This document shows, piece by piece, positions 25,101-38,300 of a DNA stretch of 64,000 nt; the first letter of the stretch is position 1; each line of letters opens with the position of its first letter. The notes under the pieces are model-generated. The model ran no database searches. It was not told the DNA's origin and worked only from the letters and a program-made list of their open reading frames with translations. The translations under genes were made by a program, and so were the position numbers. Location of the stretch: NCBI GenBank assembly GCA_029876055.1, contig CM056874.1:7998001-8062000 (forward strand), given 5' to 3'. Origin of the DNA: Madurella fahalii. Taxonomy: Eukaryota > Ascomycota > Sordariomycetes > Sordariales.

Positions 25101-26944
25101 CCTCAGACCGCGCTTATTGCGCACGACGATTGGCTATGAAGACGAGCATCATGCAGTTCCACGACCAACAGCCTTCGGCAAACAACCAACAACTCGAAAA
25201 AGCCCGCCGGCAACGCATCCGAGATGGTAACGGCCACAATTCCAAATTTCAGGCCGGTCCAGGTCGTCCGGAGCCCCCGTTCTGCGTTGTTGTCCCCAAA
25301 GGCAGGTGCGTTTGACCACTTCTACGACGACCACGGCACAGATGCCACCTCATTCTTGCCTGACGGGGAGCTCGGAGATGATAGTGCACACTATTCCCAT
25401 TAGGACGTGGACAAGGGTCTTAGGGGCAGCAATGGATCCCGAAGCCACCAGCCCCTGGCACCCAGCCATTGACCAGGTCTGGCCGCCGACAAAAATCCAC
25501 CCAAACTCCGCAACTCCGGGCCGCGATCCAGTCGTCTAAGCATGGTCTAAAGACCGAGACAGCGACTTCTCGATGGATGGCACATACAGGCTTTGACAAC
25601 CCCTCTAACTGTCTTCTTAGTCTTAGCGCTGACTACGTTGCCCCCACGATTGGCCTTGGCAAGGATGAGAACCACGCCGCTTCTGACGATCATTGTCTGA
25701 CATGGAGCACATGGCGTGGTTGAGATGTAACAGCACCGAGGACTCCCACAAGGCCATAAACACCTCTGCGCGCCACTGGTGTCCTGCCGCGTTGGGGTCT
25801 ATTGTCACTGCTACGGTGGTACTCACTTCTGGAACCGGATTTGTGCCCTCGCCCTCTTCAAAGTCCTGGTTCGGCGACTTACCCCATGTCCGACGTCGCC
25901 GTGTGTCGGGCACATGCAGAGTCGCATATTAACTTGCCTGAAAGCAGCGCACATAGCCGCCCGTAACGGACCCAGCAGTCTGGAACGCTACCCTTCTGCT
26001 GACACAACCTGCTCGCGGAGCAGAAAACCGTCAATTTCGCAGCGGGTAACCTGCTATGCTATCACGCCATGACACAGGGATTAAAACTTTATTCCGCGCC
26101 TCCTCTCATCCCCGAGATCTTTCGGCACCCCTGTCCTTGCCCTGCCACCCCCGACCCCGCACCGGCCCGTCTTTGGCGTTTTCATTAGCACGCGATATGC
26201 GCGATAGCAACGGTTTCCACCTAATTGCTCCGTGGTTTTAGCTTAGCAGCGGCCTGTGTGGAAACCCAACCCGACCGTTTCCCAAGTCGGGCTGGGCCAG
26301 ATCGATATGGATATCGGATGCGCCGGGGAAGTCAGGCCCCGGCTTCCGCGCTCCGCAATTCGTAGATCAGGCACTGTGCTGTCCTGCTGTTGTCTCCACT
26401 ACGGTAGCCGTTCCGGGACGATCGCGAACCCATGCCCTGCACCCTTTGGCGTCGACGTTCCTTTTGGCATCGATACAGGTACTGTACGTTACCAGACGCT
26501 GCATCAGCAACCCACCGGCAGAGGCGCCCAGGCGGCGCGGACTTTTCGAAGAGTCAGGATAGCAACATTCCGCCAGCTGGAACAGGTCATGCAAGGGCGT
26601 CCTGCGATGGGTGTCTTGCCCTGCCGCGGCTGTGCTACCCGGGCCAAGCCGTGCTTGTCCGATCACTGGTTAAGCTTCTGCAAGAGTGGCATCCATCGTC
26701 CAATCCCTTCCCGACCAGCTTCGTACGACATACGGCCAGGATGCGCACTCAGAACGACAATTCAACGAGACAGCCAGCCTCGCAAAAGGACCAAGGAGAT
26801 GGCCTGAAATCGACCCCTGGCAGTAGGTGGTAATTAGCCGACGGTTATGCTACAACTCTAAGCGTCGTTCTCGGGACCGCCCTACCATCAGCCCTCCGTC
26901 TTGCCACTTATCGAGAACTCGCCAAGCCGCGGCCGGACGGGCAG

Positions 26945-26989
26945 GATGGGCACGACGGGCACGACGGGCGCAACGGGCGCAACGGGCAC
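26945..26989. repeat. 9-bp tandem repeat, five units
   Basis: Units of the form (G/A)A(C/T)GGGC(A/G)C repeat five times with one or two changes per unit. In one forward frame they read Gly-Thr-Thr/Gly-Ala-Thr, but the surrounding frame shows no gene, so coding value is doubtful. Confidence 0.8.
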
Positions 26990-27697
26990 GACAGGCTGCC
27001 CTCGGCAACGTTACCGTGTAGACAGGCACCTCTCTTCCGCGATACAACGGCATGCTACCGCTTATTCCTCACTTTTGACCCCCTCAATCCCACTCGTAGG
27101 AGGCTTTACGCGCGTCCACAGCCTTGTGAAAGAAGGTCGGACGAGGGAATCGGCTCACGGCAATGCTCTGTCATTGACCAAATGGAACGTCGTGGAGATG
27201 ATTGCGTAAGGCACTACGTATTTAGTACGCAAGAGCAGTAATTACCAAGCGTGTATTGTGTATTCTGCTATGTATCACCGAGTGAAAGACTCCGAGTCCC
27301 CTGTAGCCGAGTCGCAGTGTCACAGTGTGATGTCGGCAGAGGCCCACCGACTAATTTGTCAGAGCGGGCCGCTCCCGCGTTCTGTGATTGGTTCTTGCTC
27401 AACTTCTCGACTTTCCATCTTCAGTAGAGGCTATCTGATTGGGTGGTTTGAGAGACCCACTAGAAACTGGGGATTGTTTCGTGACTGTATATATACTTTA
27501 CTCTAGGCATTAAATTTGCTGGTGAATCGGTAGCTTGACACCTGTATAACCTGGCTCCAGCCTCCTCACCCTAACCCTCAGGAAGCCGGTGGCCTCGCCA
27601 GTTCAGGCACGTTGTTTCAGGGGCTTTCGAGGTCCCCGACCTCCAACGGCGTTCCTCTGCGCTGTCTTTGAAATTCGTGGTCGCAGGCCTCGCTGGT

Positions 27698-27721
27698 AAC
27701 CCCAACCCGAACCCCAACCCG
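27698..27721. repeat. Two exact copies of AACCCCAACCCG (telomere-like, G4-prone)
   Basis: The complementary strand carries four G runs of three or four separated by short T/TC loops, a textbook G-quadruplex pattern. About 130 bases upstream, a single CACCCTAACCCTCA occurs, which resembles the fungal telomere unit. This is an interstitial short sequence, not a chromosome end. Confidence 0.7.
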
Positions 27722-30700
27722 ATCTCCTCCTGTATTATTGCACGGTTTTGTCAACGTCTCTCCTTATATTCTGCGTTCTTTTCTTTGCCATGAAGCAATC
27801 TTTCTTGACCTTTCCTTTTTAGTCATCTCTGTTTGTCTTCTTCTGTTTCCTCGAAACCAATCAGCTGCGTGTAAACCTGGCTTGCATGCCTCTCCGTGCG
27901 AATCCGGCAAGCCAAACTGCAAGTGTCTGCTGTGCCGGCTTGGAAATTCCTACTTTCATCTAGTGATCTGCATGTCTAGCATGCTTCTTCATGCCCTATC
28001 TCAAGCTTGATTACTTGTCATGGATCCTTAAGCCAGTCCTAGCGTTGCAACCCGTCTCTGTCGACCGTCCTTCTAGCGGAGCTCGCCCCTTACACCCGCT
28101 CCCGGTCATCTAGAAGCAACTTAAGCTCTGCCCTTCGAGCCCAAACAGGTCTCAGCGGAAGTTGTTATGACTTCATTGGCGTAGGGTAGTGTGTACACCG
28201 CTATACTTGACTGTAGGTGCCACGTTAGACCTGTGGGAGCTCCCTCCGTGCGGATCCGGTCTAATGTACGACAGATATCGTGATATGTGTGGTACTAAAG
28301 ACAGGGTTCATAGGGCCGAGAGAACCGAAGAGATGGAGTGTGGCGACTGGCACACGGCGTTCCAGACCTCAGACCCCCTTCCTCTTGGTCGTCCGCTCCC
28401 CAGGGCGCCATGTCCTCCCAGCGGTTTGCACGGTGGCAGAGCGCGTCACAAACTTTTGTCATCATCGTCAACAATCCTTCGGCCGACACTCCCAAGCACC
28501 AAGCAGAAGTGACGGTAAGCTCCTTCCCTACCGCCCTCCGTGAAGCCGGTATACCCGAGAATGGGGGCCAGACGTTGTCTTCACCTTCCTCTTTCCAAGC
28601 CATGTGGAATGATAGCATATCTATAAGGATCCACCTATCTTATCCCGGAGAGGACTCATAATTCGGAGGTTTTCTAGGCATCAAAGCGGTGGCAACAAAA
28701 TCACCACATCTGCCCTGGCCTGCTGAAAACGCTTGTTCCCATAAGGTAGCGTGCGCGTGTGCGTGTCTGTCAGAAGGTAAGGAGACGCGGCAGTCGTGAC
28801 AGCCGCACAACGGTCTTCCCATTCATCCTAAACGTCTTTGGCCGATGTGCCTCTCCCTTGCTGCCTCGGCGTCTGCGAAGCGGTTCTAGGATCATCACTC
28901 GCACAGTATCTCGGCGACTTCCCCTCCACACACCGACCTCTCCCGTGTCTGGTAATGCCATGTAATGTAATGTAGCGCAGGCACCCGTCCTACACAACCA
29001 AACCAAATGGATCCCATCAGGGAACAAGGGGAATTTGTCACTTTTGTCGCAACCATCGAGCCCTATGGCCCTACCCGCGCCCCCGCCCGCGGACCATGTC
29101 GCTTGTCGTGCGCCAGGCATGGTTCGATCACGAAAATTACCTCTCCGCGGCCCACCCACCACACCCTGTCCTCAATCTCCAATCCTAAATTATCTCCCTG
29201 CCCTCCTCCTTTCACCCCTGCGTAGCACAGAATGGTAGATCCCGGTCCGGTCGCCGTCTCGGCCAGCCTTGCCGCCGTGAACTTGAACCGGAACAGAACG
29301 CTTCCCACTTTGCCGTTCCTATCGTAGGTCACATTACCCGTCCCGGCGCGCCAGGGTGCAGCATAAGAATCTTGTTTGGCCAGTGCAGCGCAGGGGATGT
29401 GTCAGGGATGAGGGAAGCAGACTGTACATGGTAGGGACGATTAGACTGGGAACAGGGTCCAAGGGAGTGCGCGGCAAAGCACACCTTGCAGGGCGCCGGA
29501 AGCCAAGCGCAAGCCTAAATTTCGCAGGCGGGGAGGGCGTGGTGGTGGGGGGGGGGGGATTGGGGAGACTGAGGGAACAAGGAGCGAGGTTGACTGCAGT
29601 GACCTCGAGGGAGGCGTGCGGTGCTGAACGGCTCAACCGCGCCAAAGCAAAGAATGGCGGGCTTGGCATACGGGCCAGATCGGCTGCGCACAGCTAATGG
29701 CAAGTACTCTCCAACGAGGAAGGGAGCCAGGAAAAGGGAGGTGAGAGCGGCCGCGTGGCTGGGCGGCTGAGGATCAAAGTGAAGGCATGAGTAACCACGA
29801 GGGGAGAGATCGAGGGCTTGTACCCGTACAAGCGGCGGTACTTTCCAGACCACTGTGGAGACATGGGCGATCTGTCCATGGTAAGAGAGATCACGCAGGG
29901 GGTGTGGACGGAAAAGGTGCTACACTAACTCCCCCAGGGCCAGCATTTCCATCATCACCTGGTGAGGCCCAGGCCTCCAAGGGTGAACGGAGATGGTAAG
30001 GCCAAACTAGTATCCGGGTCCAGGGGGACTTCGTGATCTTTTCGGAGGGTTGTTCCCTAGTATCGGACTGGCCGTTGTCCGTGTGTAAGTGGCAGGGCAG
30101 CGGGGCCAGAGGAAAGCGGCAGACAGGACAGTCATCCCGACGGCAACCGCCGACAGGGGCCAAGAGTCACAACAATCAAAAACGCCTTGCCCGAGCATCT
30201 GGTACGCTTTTGTAGCTCCTCTATCCAACTTTGGGCCGATTAGGCCCGTTGCCGGTATGGTTTAGCAGGCGTTGTTGTGAGGAAACCGGGCGGTCGCCGC
30301 AACTGGCCGCATATACAGCGGCTTCGCCGACATAGCCTCTATCCATCGAGCTACATACCACAGTAGTCTACTGAAAACGATCAAGATATGAGACAGCATG
30401 ATCAGAGCGGTGGTGCACTGCCACGCGGGAATTGGGAGTCGGACTTCAATCCCCCGGGTTGACCGTGCCGACGAGCATTTACCCCGGCGTTGCTGGGAAA
30501 CCCGACGTTTTCGATGGGGGAATGGAGGCGGGCGAGAAGCGGCCGGGGGGCCTTCTGCCATTTGCAGGTCTGGAGAGCCCATGTCAAGACTTGCGGGGCA
30601 ATGCGACTAATCCTCCACCGCCTTGAACCTTGATGGATCCCAGACGCAGAGAAATCGCAGCGGGAGTGGGACGTCACCGGCGGCCGCGGAGGATGCTCCG

Positions 30701-31417
30701 GGCCCCACCGGCCATAGCTCACCACGATCGCAGTTTTTGCGGTGTAAGTCAAAGACCCGGAGAGCCGTCTCACGAAACCTCCTTCTAGAATCGGCCGAAA
30801 TCGATTTGCAGAAGGCCTGTGCCGCTGGAGGAAACCGGGGTTGTGAGCAAATCGCCGCGGACCCAGGTCTTTATCCCCGAGAAAGGAGCCAATTCCTCAG
30901 CCCTGGGCTGCACCCAAGAACGCCGGAAGTGAAAAATAACACCGCAAAGGGAAAGGATCGAGAAGGCAAGAGAATCCTCGAAACATTAGCGACGTGAATG
31001 ATGGGGCCGCGGACGTTTATGCCATGATTATATAACCGCGATGAAAGCAAAAGAAGAAGGAACTTAACTACACTAGGCGCGAGACCCCAAGCATCGAAGT
31101 CACGCCCAAACCCGTCGCGCGTCTGCTATTCCTCTGTCGACGGCGCATCCCTGGTCATGGTCGGCGGTGTAACTGTGTGCGTCTAGACGGCAAAGCCGAG
31201 CCGTAGAGAGATGAAACGAGAGGCAATTGTAAATAAAAAATAAAAAAGAATAGCAAAGAGGACAAGAGAAAGCAACAACTCAGCCGGACGCCATCACCGT
31301 AGCCACGCCTCCAAACGTGGGGTGCATGTTGTGTTGTGTCGTGCACACGCCAAACGGCCGCCAGGCAGGACGCGAAGAAGAACGCCGCAATGCGGCGCGG
31401 CCATGTCAGGAACAAAG

Positions 31418-31442
31418 TGCTGCTGCTGCTGCTGCTGCTGCT
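31418..31442. repeat. CTG/CAG trinucleotide repeat, about eight units
   Basis: This is an uninterrupted TGC repeat. On the minus strand it reads as poly-Ser in a frame of 129 codons, but that frame has no other sign of coding, so it is treated as a microsatellite. Confidence 0.85.
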
Positions 31443-31651
31443 ATTACTACCGCTATGTATCGAGTTTTTGGAGCAGCACAGTGTAACAAGCTCATCAGGG
31501 GCGGTCCAGCTCCCGCCAACGTCAAGATCAACAAGCTCATCCATTCCATCTGATCGGACGTTTCAACTTTCCAACAATTCTCCGCGCCGCGCCACAACCG
31601 CGGGCTGCACGTCACGGTAGCTCTTTAGCTTTGTCTCGTTTCATCTCAACA

Positions 31652-31670
31652 CCCCCCCCCCCCCCCCCCC
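31652..31670. repeat. C19 homopolymer run
   Basis: Nineteen consecutive C bases are followed by AGGGCC. A run this long may also be a sequencing or assembly weak point, so the exact length is uncertain. Confidence 0.8.
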
Positions 31671-31886
31671 AGGGCCTCTCGTCCCACGGCAGCGCGGGGA
31701 AGGAGCGAGCTGAGCAAAGCCTACGCCGCATCTGCCCCCATCACCCTTGCCTAACGAGCCCCTAGACTCTCTACATCCCCGCCCCAGCGTGTACGTGGCA
31801 CCCCCAATCTCAAACACTTCTCGGCGACCCCAAGAATAGTATCATTCACCTACCTAGCAACGGAGCCCAAAGAGGGTTTTGGTTCG

Positions 31887-31916
31887 GGCATGGCATGGCA
31901 TGGCGTGGTGTGGCAT
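31887..31916. repeat. GGCAT pentanucleotide repeat, six units
   Basis: The run is GGCAT x3, GGCGT, GGTGT, GGCAT, a degenerate pentamer microsatellite in the 3' flank of the Zn2Cys6 gene. Confidence 0.75.
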
Positions 31917-32788
31917 GGGTCGACGCGGCCGGTTACTGTACCGGGGGTACCCCACACCTACTCAGCCTCACCGTCTATCAAAATGAGTTCAACCTTCTTC
32001 ACTACCGTAGCAGATTGGGTTGTTAAGATTGCTGAAGCGGTGATTGTCCCACCCGCAAGAGTTTTGCTTCGTCGTTGGCAGGATCGACTACGGCGTTTGA
32101 GTCTGGGAAAGGCATAGGGCTAATCGGCACAGACGACAACTTTCCCTTGAGAAGGGGGAGAGGCGGCGGAATATCGTCCCAGCCCCAGAACACAGCAAGA
32201 GACCCAACAGGACATGAGAGAAGAAGAGACACATCACCCATGAAACAAACAAGCGGTCCAATGCGGCAGAAAGAGAAAGAGATAGATAGAGAAACGCCTA
32301 TTAATAGCAACCCGGCATGCCACCATCCCTGGGTGGGCAGAGTTCTGCCCTAGAGCCGGCGGGAAGAGGCAAGCGTTGCTCATGGCAACATCACAATGTA
32401 CTGAATGTGTGCGCATGCGCTCTTGGGGCGGAAGGTTTTCTTCTCATCTCCCTTAGAGATTCCTGCTATCTGCAAACTGCCTAGGTAGTGATTAGGTGGA
32501 CAGGGTGCGCAATGTGGCAAAGGAAAAAAAGAGAAAAAAAACCAACCTCGTCAAACCCAGCATTTTTTGTTTCCCGGAACCGACCTGCACCCCTTTTCCC
32601 CCTTCCCCCTCTCCCTTCCGACCCCGACAAGGTGTAGCTTGCGGACCATGTACGCTCAAACAAAAACAATGGGGTATTTCGTCAGACCGTGAGAAAACAT
32701 ATACTACCAAACAGTCTGCCAGCATGGCCGCGGTCATATAGGACGGGGAATTACGGCCAGAGGGATGCAGAAGTGTGTGTGCCTTGTC

Positions 32789-35337
32789 CTAAGCACTCTC
32801 AATTGGCGGAACAAACGTGTAATTGAAGTCGAGCAGGTCGCTCAACATCCAGTTCTGCGGATCCCAGACGTCGTAAGTGTTTTCATAACCCCCCAGCCCC
32901 AGTATGGTGCCTTGGGCGCCGGCCCCCAGCGTAGAGCCCCCGCTCGGAGTCAGGGCGCCGTTGGATGTGGCCATGCTGAGACCGGCCGGGAGACCGTGCG
33001 ACGGGGGCGCCAAGGTGGTGTCTAAGTGAGTCGAAGATGCTGATGATTCATTAGCTGAATCGGGATTTGTGGGTTGCTTCAGAGCTACCAAGAAGTTTCT
33101 TAGCATGGGGGAGCTCACTCGGAAACATGAAGGCCGGGAAGGCGTGAGAGTTGGCGGGGGTGGGCGGGACCGGGGACTCACCGTCGAGCGTGCCTCGACC
33201 TCTTGCTTGGTACTCTTCTCGCCAGTGCCAGATCGAGTCGAATACTAGACTCATGCTGTGTCGACACCGGACCTTTAGCTGCAGACTGTCGTCAATCTCG
33301 AGGTCGTCGCCCTGGAACGAGGGCGAGATGCCTTCGAGCCTGGCACCGTTCCAGATCTGCACCATCAGCTCTGCCAGTCGCCAGTTCAGGTCGTTCTGCA
33401 CCACGCTGGTAGTTCTGATGGCCTGGATGGTCCTGTGGAAGAGTGTCCGCCCTCGTTCAAACTCTATCTGCTTTGCGAAGAACGACCGCATGAGCTTAAG
33501 CAACGCAAACCCAGCAGCTATCAGCATCTGCTGGATATAGTTTGTAGCATATTTCAGGAAAAACTGGTCTCGTAGCTGGTACTGGTAGGATTCGTGGCAT
33601 GTCTCGGGGCCATCCAGGATGAGGTCAAGATAGCTGGTCGTCGCACGCCACAACGCCATCAAATCGTCTAGATATCCCGGCGTGCGGCTCGAGTCGAAGA
33701 ACCCGGCCAGCCGGAGATGCAGGCCGGCAGCCCTGAGGTGCAGTTGCAGAATGGGCGATAGGTTTTGCGACAGGACGGCGGCCTGGAGCTCGTTGAACTC
33801 GCGGCGGTACACGCGCATCAGCATGGCGCGGTGTTCATCGCCCGCGACGCCGCGAGGATCGCTGACGTTGCTATACATCTCCTTAGAAACCTTATCACAG
33901 AAGCGTTCTATTTGCAGCCTGGCCTCCAATTCGGGTCCTAGCGAGAAGGGCCCAGAGTCACCCGGCCGCACCGCCAGCGTCCAGTCGTACAAGGTCGAAG
34001 CAGGCTGGCCGTATCCCGTCCCTATTGTCTGCGCGACGATATTACATACCGCCCACGTCTTGATCCTGTCGTGTAGCCCGTCCTTGTTGAGCTCCACGGC
34101 CACTCGCGAAAAGTCATTGATGTGGTTCGGCCGGTGCAGGCCAATGCCCGTCGCCGTCTTCATCAGGACGCCGCAGAGGATGTGCGTGGGGTCGGATGAT
34201 GTCGTGCTCGTTGGGAGTGGCCAAGTGCAGAGGAGGCACAGAGCCTTGACAACGAAGTAGCTCTGGGGTACTTCGCCAACAGTGGTCCATAGGAGCCTGG
34301 TCAGCGGCCCAGACAGCTTGGTGAGGATGCTGGGGTCAGGGCCGTAGCGTCTGCTGGCGACCGCGATGATGGCCCAGTAAAGCAGCGGGTGTTGCTGGTA
34401 GTATTGGTCCGGGGTCTGTACGGGGTTGAGGAAAGGTAGGAACGGGTGGTAGTAGTTGAAGAACTGGCTGAATAGTTGACTCTCCTCATCCTCCGTGAGC
34501 CTAAAGTCTTCAAGCTCACGTGCGATGCGCGGGAGGTTGTACGAGCCGCCGCGCTTGAGGTTCAGCAGCGACGACACGGCTTCGTCAGAGCCCATTAGGG
34601 AGGGATTGCGCGTGTGGGTGTACTGGCTTGCGACAACGGGCGACTGGAGCTGCGAGTGCACGGCCTCCTCGTCGTCCTCAGGAATGAAGCCATGGGCCTT
34701 GGCCATCTGTACGGCGCGGCGTAGCTTGTCGATCTCCTTCTCCATCTCGGCGTGCTTGGAGCGCTTGCCGATGCGCTTAAAGTTGGACTCGATTTTGCAC
34801 TCGAGCTTGAGCCGAATGCACCGGGAGCAGCTCTGGAAGGGGTCCTGCACGACATCGCAGCGCAGCTAGAGTGGGGAGACGGCAATGAGACACGTTAGCC
34901 TGGCCCACAAGACGAAGTGAATGGTGGACAAGAGCAAACAAACGGGACGGCTCCGGTGATCGGGGGTCAGACCTAAGGCGGGACCGAAGGCGTAGCGGGT
35001 GCGGTGCGGGTGCCGAGGCACGGACGGAAGCCGAAAGACGGCAATGGCTTCAACACGACTTGACTGGTTGACAGACAGACAAGACAAGACAGGCAGACTA
35101 CCTTACCTTTTGCTGGCGGCACTCATTGCACGCACGCTTCACGCCGGGCAGGCGACGGCTCTTGGTCTCTGGAGAGGCATCACCTGTGCCATCATGGTCG
35201 ACATCGTGGTCGTGGTCGAGCAGGCTGGCTGGGCTGCTGTCTATGGTGCTCCGTTTGCGCTTGTTGTTTGGGCCGCTGCCGTTTGCACCGCCGTGGCTCC
35301 GCATGCCATTGCCAGCCGCAAACTCGGGGCTCTCCAT
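32789..35337 (-). CDS. Zn2Cys6 fungal transcription factor (Leu3/PrtT-like)
   Basis: The CDS is complement(32789-33054, 33119-34865, 35107-35337), 747 aa, with introns of 64 bases (GTGAGC..CAG) and 241 bases (GTAAGG..TAG). The binuclear zinc cluster follows C-x2-C-x6-C-x9-C-x2-C-x6-C with Cys at 70, 73, 80, 90, 93 and 100. The 241-base intron splits it between Lys77 and Leu78. After the cluster come a basic linker (KRIGKRSKHAEME) and a short coiled coil. The middle region (LFSQFFNYYHPFLPFL, HPLLYWAIIAVASRRYG) is the fungal transcription-factor homology domain. The C-terminus is Gly/Asp/aromatic-rich and may be the activation region. The cluster and linker look closest to Leu3- and PrtT-type regulators (amino-acid biosynthesis or secreted protease control). 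The target genes cannot be deduced here. Confidence 0.92.
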
Positions 35338-38300
35338 GGCGGGCGACCGGCACCCCGGCGAGTGGGGAGGCGAAAGCAACCGTGGAATCAGGCGCGAGTG
35401 GGTTCCCGGACCCCGAGACGGCACGGCACGCCGTCAGATAGGCTGTTGAGCCGCGGCAACGTTGCTGGTCAGTCTGTGGGTGGTCCGGTTTCGCGGTTGC
35501 GATGAGGGAGATTTGGAGGTGAAAAAGCCGATTTCCGGAAGGCTGGTCAACTGGCACCTCTGTGAGCGGGGCGGCCATTCGAGCGGGGAGCTCTGGCGTA
35601 CAGAGTTTTGGTTTGCGGGGATGGTGAGTCATTGCGTGATTGGCCGCAGAACCCCAGGTCTGGCCCACTCTGGGCTCGCAGCGAGCGAATCGACGTGGCT
35701 TCGCATGGCGACGGTCCCTCCACGTGTGCCACCAGTGGGTCCTCTTGCTTGCTTTCGCGACTTGCACAGCGCAACTCATCCGACCGTTTCGCGATCGTGC
35801 ACAATGCGAAACCGTTCACTTAATCCATTGCTGCTCGTCTCAGTCTCGACTGTAGCTCTGAATGCTGCCCCACGTTGACCAACATGTTTGACGGACAGAA
35901 CGGTTGCACAAGACTAGCTTCCTGGTTATGCGAAACGGCCCTCGTCGGTTTTGCATGGAACACACGCCGAGTTTTGTGTGCAGCATGACTCGAGTATCCA
36001 GAATCGCCTCTTCCCATAATCTGACCAGCCTTCTTCTTTGCCTTTCCTTTTCTTGCTCCAGTTCTATCCAATCGATTTATATGCCTCAGAGTCCGTTTCA
36101 ATATTCCAAGTGTTTGTAGCTGCTTTTGTTGTAGTTTTGCCGTTTTGGCCTGTGCTTTGACGACCACCGACCCTTGAACTTCGCTCCACAGCTGCTTGTT
36201 TCTTCCATGACCTCACGCCATCCTCCACATGTATTCGGTGTTGCCTAGAGCTCAGGTCGAAGCAGTATCAACGCCATTCATAGGGAAAAGTATTCTTGGC
36301 ACCGTCACCCCCAGCATCCCTCAATGCTCACGAGGCCGTAACGGCAAAAGGGGCCGACTTGCTCCTCAGGAAACCCGGTCTGTATTTCCGCTCTTCGAAA
36401 GATGACACCATTACCGTACTGTATTAAATGTGTGTATTATAGATTTACCATCTTCCTTGAGGGCCTTGAGAGGGTTATCCCTGGCCTCTTTCCATGGGTG
36501 GCGTGAAAGAGCTGGTGTGGCCGGCGCATGGCATTGTCCCCCTATCTCCCGCGGAGCGAAGTGGCTGCTTCCGGGCGGGCACTCATTTTGCCAACTTTTA
36601 GCAATCACAGGACTCTTGGTGGTCCGTACCGTGGCTATCTGTCCTGAATCGTGACCGAACCAGCCGACTTCTGTGTGACATCAACCGGAGATCGACCCAG
36701 AAACTGGGAGGTTTAGGGCCTCCGTTCGGCGCGGCATAATATTCTAAACGCTTATCTTCTCACAAATCCAATCCTGGGGTACCCGATGATCCAATCGAAG
36801 CCTCCAATCGCCGTTGAATGAGCCCGAGGTAGGAGCCCGGCGCCGAGCTCATCACGCACGGTATCATTCCCAGGAATGCAGGACCCCCATCACCCGGAGG
36901 CGAGGAGGATAGAGGGAGTGTCCGTAACCATGATCATCTTGGTTGTACTTTGGAAGATTTTACATGTACCTGTACATACCGCTTGACCGTGACGGCCGCA
37001 GGTCCGGGCCAACAGCCTACTCCTCGATAGCCGCCGTGCTTGCTGAGACCAACAGCCGCTCTTGCAGCTGCACCAACGTAGGACCGAGGGCTCTGATTCG
37101 CACACCAGTACACACAAAGCGCTTCTTTTAATTACCACCGCCACTCAAGTTTAATATCAAATCCCCCGTGGGAACCCCTTACCTTGCAACACACCTTCAG
37201 CTCCCTGCAACTGAGATGTTGATCTCACCCCGGGATGAGGGCGAATCCTTGGCATGTATGGCTTGCGGACAGGCCGCTTGATGGTTTGACGGTGCATCCG
37301 GGCGAGAAGGATACACTACGCCCCAACCCCTGCCGACGACGCAAATGATGCTGCTTTACATTGAGAGAGGAGGCGGCAACGAGGTAATGTTAAGGTCAAT
37401 TGAGTGGCCCAGCGGCCTACTGTGAGCAAGGGCAACTCGGAATTGGAGAATCTGGGCCTGCAAGAGGCTTATCAATGCCCCTTCTGCGACTAAGTACAGA
37501 TCACGAGCCCAGCATAAGTTTTTTTTGGGCTGAAACGGAGGGCTTCCTGCCCCGAATGCCCGGCCTACATGGCATCCTGCCGAGTGTCTTCACGGCAAGC
37601 TACATCGTCGTACCTCGAAGCACTTTAGCGGAGGTCAGGCTGGATGGTGCTTCACCAAGACGTAGAGATTTATCCCCCACACAGTTGGGTGGCAATAATT
37701 GGCCATTGCTCTTCTCTGGCTTCTAGTCCTTGATTACCGAAATTGACTAACTGCGCTGTGATGCGACACGAATGACCTACTGTGCGGTTTTGCCCCTTCC
37801 TGTCGACCCCTTCAACTCCTTTGCCCATATCTACACTCAGTGTGTCAAGTATGCGTCGGAGCGTAATTCATGGCCAAGCTACAGCTCCAAATACGCTCCC
37901 GGTTGGTATATATGCTTCTCATTTCCAGCCCAAACCCCGTCCCAAACCCGGTGTCAAGGCCGGCACGAGCGTGCGGACCGGCACTAGCTGCGCGCTTCCC
38001 CGCCAACTAGGCTTACTAGAGCAGTAGAAATGTATCTAGTAGAAATTTCAAAGTGATAGTCCTGTCTTCAAGATTGACCGCCGGGACACACCTCCCATCG
38101 TTGGGTAGCGTAGCTCATCAGTCCGCGAAAGACCGTTGGGTGCGGATTCAAAACTAATAACCCCAAGTTTAGACGTCTAAAAGGAACAGAATAAACATAT
38201 CAAACAATTTACAAGGTAATCGGCTGAGATTCTCCCAACCATGCTTTGCGTGTTGAGTCGGGCCCTTTTTCGCCAGGAGGTGGCGCGAGCTACCCACCAG

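Larger units (their letters stand above)
22157..32788. other. 10.6 kb block without a recognisable gene
   Basis: This is the longest spacer in the window. It lies upstream of the putative regulator and downstream of the Zn2Cys6 gene. Open frames are under about 185 codons and carry no recognisable domain. It contains oligo-A/purine sequence next to the regulator start (22200-22260), an A-rich tract (24970-25030), a 9-bp repeat (26945-26989), telomere-like G/C runs (27563-27721), a G12 run (29547-29558), a CTG repeat (31418-31442), a C19 run (31652-31670) and a GGCAT repeat (31887-31916). Possible contents are long regulatory DNA for the regulator, noncoding RNAs or lineage-specific small genes. 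None of these can be proved from sequence alone. Confidence 0.4.

Noticed and set aside
28410..28513. Possible first exon starting MSSQRFARWQSASQ and ending on a GTAAGC donor
   Set aside because: No downstream acceptor and exon could be joined in a convincing frame, and the translated piece has no recognisable domain.
31155..31544. 129-codon minus-strand frame with poly-Ser and hydrophobic segments
   Set aside because: The Ser run is the CTG microsatellite in translation; no other evidence of a gene.
35192..35779. 195-codon minus-strand frame
   Set aside because: Overlaps the first exon of the Zn2Cys6 gene in another frame, so it is a compositional shadow.
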